Below are positions 60,514 through 64,000 of a stretch of 64,000 nt of DNA, piece after piece; position 1 is the first letter of the stretch; each line of letters starts with the position of its first letter. The notes beneath the pieces are model-generated. The model did not search any database. It saw only the letters and a list, made by a program, of their open reading frames with translations, and had not been told where the DNA came from. Location: contig NZ_JAPVRC010000002.1 in NCBI RefSeq assembly GCF_030345335.1, forward strand, positions 1-64,000. The letters are read 5' to 3'. The stretch is from Halobacillus campisalis (GTDB taxonomy: Bacteria > Bacillota > Bacilli > Bacillales > Halobacillaceae). The translations under genes were made by a program, and so were the position numbers.

Positions 60514-61113
60514 ATGAAAGATGTGCTTATCCAGTATATGAAACGGTTCTCTAATCTCAGTGATTCAGAATTACGAAAACTGACAGATAATGTTCCAGTT
60601 GCTACTTACAGGAAAGGAACTATCCTTTTACACCAGGGGGAAATTCCCGACAAGTGCTATTTTGTATTAGAAGGGTGTTTACGGCAGTACGCTGTTGATG
60701 AAAATGGAAATGAACACACTTATAACTTCTTTACGGAAGAACAGAGTGTAACGATCTTTAATCAGCATACCACGGATAAAGTTTCCAAATACTCTCTTAG
60801 TTGTTTGGAAGACTGTACACTTGTTGTAGGTGATTTATCTACTGAGCAGGAATCTTATGACATGCATCCTGTGTTAGAGGTGATGACGCGCAAAATGATT
60901 CAAGAAGATATGGGTGCTATGAGGGATGATTTCTCCTCCTTCATCTCTTCGACACCAGAAGAGCGATATCACACTTTGATGAAAAAAAGACCGGATTTAA
61001 TTGACAGGGTTCCCCAGTACCAATTAGCCAGCTACCTGGGAATCAAGCCAGAGTCTCTAAGCCGCATCAAGAAAAGGTCAGCAGGTAGTAGTCACCTCAG
61101 GATTGTTTACTAG
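60514..61113 (+). CDS. Crp/Fnr-family transcriptional regulator
   Basis: A 199-aa regulator: an N-terminal cyclic-nucleotide-binding-like domain (about 20-115; YRKGTILLHQGEIPDKCYFVLEGCLRQYAVDENGNEHTYNFF) and a C-terminal helix-turn-helix (about 165-190; QYQLASYLGIKPESLSRIKKR). It lacks the typical cAMP-binding RSA motif, so it is probably a ligand-different member. ATG 60,514 follows AGAGGTGAAA. Its end overlaps the convergent DUF4386 gene by 36 nt, so it may control that gene and the dehydrogenase. Confidence 0.88.
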   Translation: MKDVLIQYMKRFSNLSDSELRKLTDNVPVATYRKGTILLHQGEIPDKCYFVLEGCLRQYAVDENGNEHTYNFFTEEQSVTIFNQHTTDKVSKYSLSCLEDCTLVVGDLSTEQESYDMHPVLEVMTRKMIQEDMGAMRDDFSSFISSTPEERYHTLMKKRPDLIDRVPQYQLASYLGIKPESLSRIKKRSAGSSHLRIVY

Positions 61114-61830
61114 TTTTAATTTCATAGTCAATTTTCTTCCTTTCACTAATAACCATATTCCAAAACCTAATTCTCCTATAAACATGGGGACCATAAGAAA
61201 CAATTCCAGTTGGCTTGTGATATTTTCCAATTGTGGGAAAAATCCATACAGGATATGAACAAGGGAGTAGCTAAACCCAGCTGAAATTACTAGAATGCTT
61301 ATGACTTTCGGTATGTTTTTTGTATTCATTGCTACAAAGCCGACAGTGATAAGATGGAGCCCAAAAATAATTAATCCAAAAGACCAGATTGCTTCAAATG
61401 CTGTGATGGAGCGCATAGTCTCCAAAATCAAACTATCCGGAGCTAAACCTAACATAGATTCTTGTACAATAATATTGGCATTTACAAGGTGGGAAACCGC
61501 AATGGCTAGAATTGCCGTGTAAAGTAATCGAAGCCAACCGGCTAATAATGCATAACCAGGATGGAATGGCTTTAAGAACACATAAAAGCCCCATGATACT
61601 ATTACATCCGTAATGATAATGATGAGCCATCCAAGTATCTCAAGACGAAATAAGGATTGAGATACTTGGATGTTTTTTAGTGTAGTGGGCGCATCCCCAT
61701 CAATAATTAATGAACTGTGCACGTAGCCCTGAGCAAAAAATGCAGCAAATGTCATAACTAATAATGCGATTCCAGAAAAAAATGCTGCTTTCTGCTGCGG
61801 ATTTTGATTAGTTAACCTGCTTAATTTCAT
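61078..61830 (-). CDS. DUF4386-family membrane protein
   Basis: A 250-aa protein with about six to seven membrane helices (near 16-36, 62-85, 95-112, 140-165, 175-195, 210-232), with the DUF4386 opening (NPQQKAAFFSGIALLVMTFAAFFAQGYV). Unknown function; these proteins often neighbour regulators. GAGGAGGAGC precedes the ATG. Overlaps the 3' end of the convergent Crp/Fnr gene. Confidence 0.78.
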   Translation of the reverse strand: MKLSRLTNQNPQQKAAFFSGIALLVMTFAAFFAQGYVHSSLIIDGDAPTTLKNIQVSQSLFRLEILGWLIIIITDVIVSWGFYVFLKPFHPGYALLAGWLRLLYTAILAIAVSHLVNANIIVQESMLGLAPDSLILETMRSITAFEAIWSFGLIIFGLHLITVGFVAMNTKNIPKVISILVISAGFSYSLVHILYGFFPQLENITSQLELFLMVPMFIGELGFGIWLLVKGRKLTMKLKLVNNPEVTTTC

Positions 61831-62020
61831 ATAAGCTCCTCCTCGAATTTGATTTCATAACTATTGTATTTTTTCTGGGAAAGCCTTTCATTGACTTAAA
61901 TCAAGAACTTTGGCTTTTTAAAATTTTTTCTGAGGGACTCCAACGTTTGAATTGGAATTCTTAACGCAAGCAAAACAAGACTGGGAGAGACTAAGAAATA
62001 CCATACTCATTTTCAGTACA

Positions 62021-62980
62021 CTATAGGGTGATGACCACATTACCGCTTTTGCGTCCTTTCTCCACATAGTTATGAGCTTCCCTGATCTGTTCGAGCGGGT
62101 AAAACCTATCAATAACAGAATAAAACCTTCCTTGCTCAATAAGTTCATTCATAATGGTAAGGTCCTTTATTTTTTTGCTGGTTTCTCTTAAACCAGTAGC
62201 AGCAAATTTTGCTTTCTTCCTACCGATTAGTTTAGTCCGTGCTATTGGCCATAAATTGGATGGTGTGGGCACAGTGGTGAGATATATTCCATTAAGTGTT
62301 AATGATCGTACGCAACGAGAAAAAGAACTTTTACCCACGGCGTCAAAAATAACGTGATAGTGATTTTCTGTCTTAATAAAATCTTCTTTTGTATAATCGA
62401 TAACATAATCGGCTCCAAGGCTTTTAACTAGATCTAGATTAGATGTGCTGCATACCCCCGTTACTTCAGCTCCATAGAGTTTGGCAAGTTGTATGGCCGT
62501 AGTACCAACAGCTCCAGAGGCTCCAAGAATCAAAAGCTTTTGTCCCTTTTTGATATACCCAAGCTCGAGTAAAAAAGGAAGGGAGGTTAAGGCACCATTT
62601 GGTATGGAGGCGGCTTGCGCATAGCTAATATTAGAAGGTTTCTTAACCAGGGCTGCGCTTTCTGGCATGCATTTATATTCGACATAAGTCCCTAATAAAC
62701 GAAGTCCTGTATTTCCATAAATCTGATTTCCAACTTTAAAACGTTTGACAGACCTACCTATCGCTTCCACCTCACCAGCTAGATAGAAACCTAAGATATT
62801 TCTCTTCGGTTTTCTGAACCCATTTAATCCTCGTGAAGCACGCATTCCCGGATCTTCGGATGCGACAGTTGTCGCATGAATTCTTATGAGAACTTCATAA
62901 TCTTCTGGGATAGGTTTTTCCAACTCTTTCATTTCAAGAACATCGACATCCCCAAATCTTTCATAAACAATAGCTCTCAT
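62021..62980 (-). CDS. Medium-chain (MDR) dehydrogenase, quinone-oxidoreductase-like
   Basis: A 319-aa NAD(P)-dependent enzyme. N-terminal GroES-like domain (about 1-120, RAIVYERFGDVDVLEMKELEKPIPEDYEVLIRIHATTVASEDPGMR), Rossmann domain with LILGASGAVGTTAIQLAKLYGAEVTGVCST near residue 142. The structural and catalytic zinc ligands are lacking, as in quinone oxidoreductases. ATG 62,980 follows AAAGGGGGAAA; the frame extends to 63,064 without a site. Substrate unknown; probably detoxification of enones or quinones. Confidence 0.88.
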   Translation of the reverse strand: MRAIVYERFGDVDVLEMKELEKPIPEDYEVLIRIHATTVASEDPGMRASRGLNGFRKPKRNILGFYLAGEVEAIGRSVKRFKVGNQIYGNTGLRLLGTYVEYKCMPESAALVKKPSNISYAQAASIPNGALTSLPFLLELGYIKKGQKLLILGASGAVGTTAIQLAKLYGAEVTGVCSTSNLDLVKSLGADYVIDYTKEDFIKTENHYHVIFDAVGKSSFSRCVRSLTLNGIYLTTVPTPSNLWPIARTKLIGRKKAKFAATGLRETSKKIKDLTIMNELIEQGRFYSVIDRFYPLEQIREAHNYVEKGRKSGNVVITL

Positions 62981-63305
62981 TGATTTCCCCCTTTTCTGGC
63001 GTAGTAATAAATACCGAGCCCATAATAGGTCTGCTATCCTCTTGCCGATTGTGTTATCAACCATTTCATTGACTTTATTATCTTTATGATAGTAGGAGTA
63101 TGAAGTTTAAGCATTGACTTAAGTTAAGGGTGGCATCGAATAATATTTAGATATATCCATTCATAAGACAAAATCAATCTACATTAAAGTAAAGCCCTAT
63201 ACGTGAGAAACTACTTCTATTTGGGAAGCAATTATTAAAAAATACACTACCCCAAACGGTTAAAGAGCCGATTCTTTTATTCTGAAATTTAAATGATGGG
63301 TTTGA

Positions 63306-63323
63306 TGACTGGATTATGACTGG
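63306..63323 (+). repeat. Integrase arm-type site, right end of unit 2
   Basis: TGACTGGATTATGACTGG, 132 bp before the start of the third core, the same spacing as at the ICE right end. The stretch 62,981-63,305 holds no supported gene. Confidence 0.82.
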
Positions 63324-63436
63324 ATATTGATCATAAAGTATTAATACTTATAGTGTTTGTTCAATCTACTTTCTGAGATAAACCGTGTTATAACAAGGTT
63401 CTACAGGGGCTATTATAGTCTTTTTAACTAAGCGAG

Positions 63437-63455
63437 GGAATGGGCGGCATGATGT
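63437..63455 (+). repeat. Third att core (unit 2 right junction)
   Basis: GGAATGGGCGGCATGATGT, 19 bp identical to the groEL 3' end (21,993-22,011), followed by GATAG as at 59,768. Confidence 0.93.
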
Positions 63456-63498
63456 GATAGCCCCCAAAACCCTTTCAACATAGGGTTTGAGAACAATT

Positions 63499-63516
63499 TG
63501 ACTGGATTATGACTGG
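63499..63516 (+). repeat. Integrase arm-type site after the third core
   Basis: TGACTGGATTATGACTGG, 61 bp after the start of the third core, exactly as at the left end of unit 2. Its presence on the right suggests yet another element begins here. Confidence 0.75.
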
Positions 63517-63542
63517 TTTTTAAAATCGTCCACTAAAACCTA

Positions 63543-63584
63543 AAAGCCTCTCAAGAGTTCATAAACTTTTGAGAGGCTTTTTTT
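63543..63584 (+). terminator. Terminator after the third core
   Basis: AAAGCCTCTCAAGAGTT / ACTTTTGAGAGGCTTTTTTT; nearly identical to the one at 59,859-59,896. The remaining 63,585-64,000 holds no gene that I can support. Confidence 0.85.
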
Positions 63585-64000
63585 AAAATAGGTGACCAAT
63601 CATTTCTTTTTGGGAGGATTGAATGATAATAAAAATAAGCTAAAAGTGAAACAAAATAACCTATTAGGATTGAGGAAGACAGTGTTAGCTTTGCTCCAGC
63701 TTAAATAAGTTAGATAATTTTCGTTATTCCAAAATGTTCCCTATATAACAGACTTATACAGTACTGGTAAGTTGCATGTAGTTAGATGGTGAAATCGGTG
63801 GTATTCATTGGTGCAAACCGTGTCAGCAGTGGTGTGGTACGTATTGCTGGCTGTAAGCTTGTCATTTCAAATATGAGATTGAGTAACATGTTATTTAAGC
63901 GAGCGACCTTAGTTTCTTTGTATTTTAAAAAAGCTCTTATATGTAAAATCTAAGACACCAAAAATAAACGAAGCATCGTGGGCCATATGGCGCATCAATG

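Larger units (their letters stand above)
59750..63455. mobile_element. Second att-flanked unit (CIME-like) in tandem with the ICE
   Basis: A 3.7-kb segment between the second and third core copies, with arm-type sites inside both ends (59,811 and 63,306). It has no integrase or transfer gene, so it resembles a cis-mobilisable element that could be moved by the ICE integrase. Cargo: a Crp/Fnr-like regulator, DUF4386 protein, MDR dehydrogenase and a small membrane protein. Confidence 0.8.

Noticed and set aside
63770-63950. A 56-codon open frame on the minus strand near the right edge
   Set aside because: No start codon with a ribosome site and no recognised protein; it could be a remnant but openness by chance is as likely.

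Overview
The window looks like the chromosome of a moderately halophilic or salt-tolerant Bacillaceae (Halobacillus, Virgibacillus or Pontibacillus type; inferred from gene order and protein style, not proven). The core backbone follows the Bacillus subtilis order rrn-tRNA, thiL, ydiBCDE (tsaE, tsaB, rimI, tsaD), ydiF, moaC, rex, ydiK, ydiL, groES, groEL. Sigma-A promoters, AGGAGG-type ribosome sites, TTG/GTG starts and a CIRCE operator all fit a Firmicute.

Positions 1-22,013 are backbone with local insertions. They hold the end of an rRNA operon (5S, initiator tRNA-Met, tRNA-Asp), the thiL/tsaE/tsaB/rimI/tsaD operon, a cluster of DnaA-box-like sites, a TetR regulator, a BrnQ transporter, a PBP4-type carboxypeptidase, and a three-gene operon that converts L-carnitine to glycine betaine. 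A gene-poor stretch with two copies of a palindromic repeat follows, then ydiF, moaC, rex, an SDR, an MFS pump, a GNAT enzyme, ydiK, ydiL and groESL. The tatAY/tatCY pair that sits between rex and ydiK in B. subtilis is absent.

The 3' end of groEL is an integration site. An 18-19 bp copy of its last codons recurs at 59,750 and 63,437. Each copy is flanked at fixed distances by the 18-bp motif TGACTGGATT(T/A)TGACTGG, the likely integrase arm sites. This defines a ~37.8 kb integrative and conjugative element (ICE, 21,993-59,767), a second ~3.7 kb att-flanked unit (59,750-63,455), and a third left-end-like sequence running off the window.

The ICE has these parts in order: a solo OLD-family nuclease next to attL; integrase and ImmA; a PD-(D/E)XK-like and GIY-YIG gene pair; an Xre repressor with divergent promoters and palindromic operators; small HTH proteins and a DnaD-type replication protein; a complete Gram-positive type IV secretion set (VirD4, VirB6-like, VirB4, a lytic transglycosylase/M23 hydrolase, accessory membrane proteins); a candidate oriT; an RHH accessory protein and a MobL/MobP2 relaxase; ArdC/LtrC-like and TOPRIM proteins; a type III restriction-modification system; and a Gabija-like OLD nuclease plus UvrD helicase pair. 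Up to four nuclease-based defence or conflict loci are therefore stacked on one ICE. Decayed copies of the end motif on both sides of the Gabija-like pair suggest it arrived as an earlier accretion unit.

The second unit carries a Crp/Fnr-like regulator, a DUF4386 membrane protein, an MDR dehydrogenase and a short membrane protein. No CRISPR array or insertion-sequence transposase was seen.
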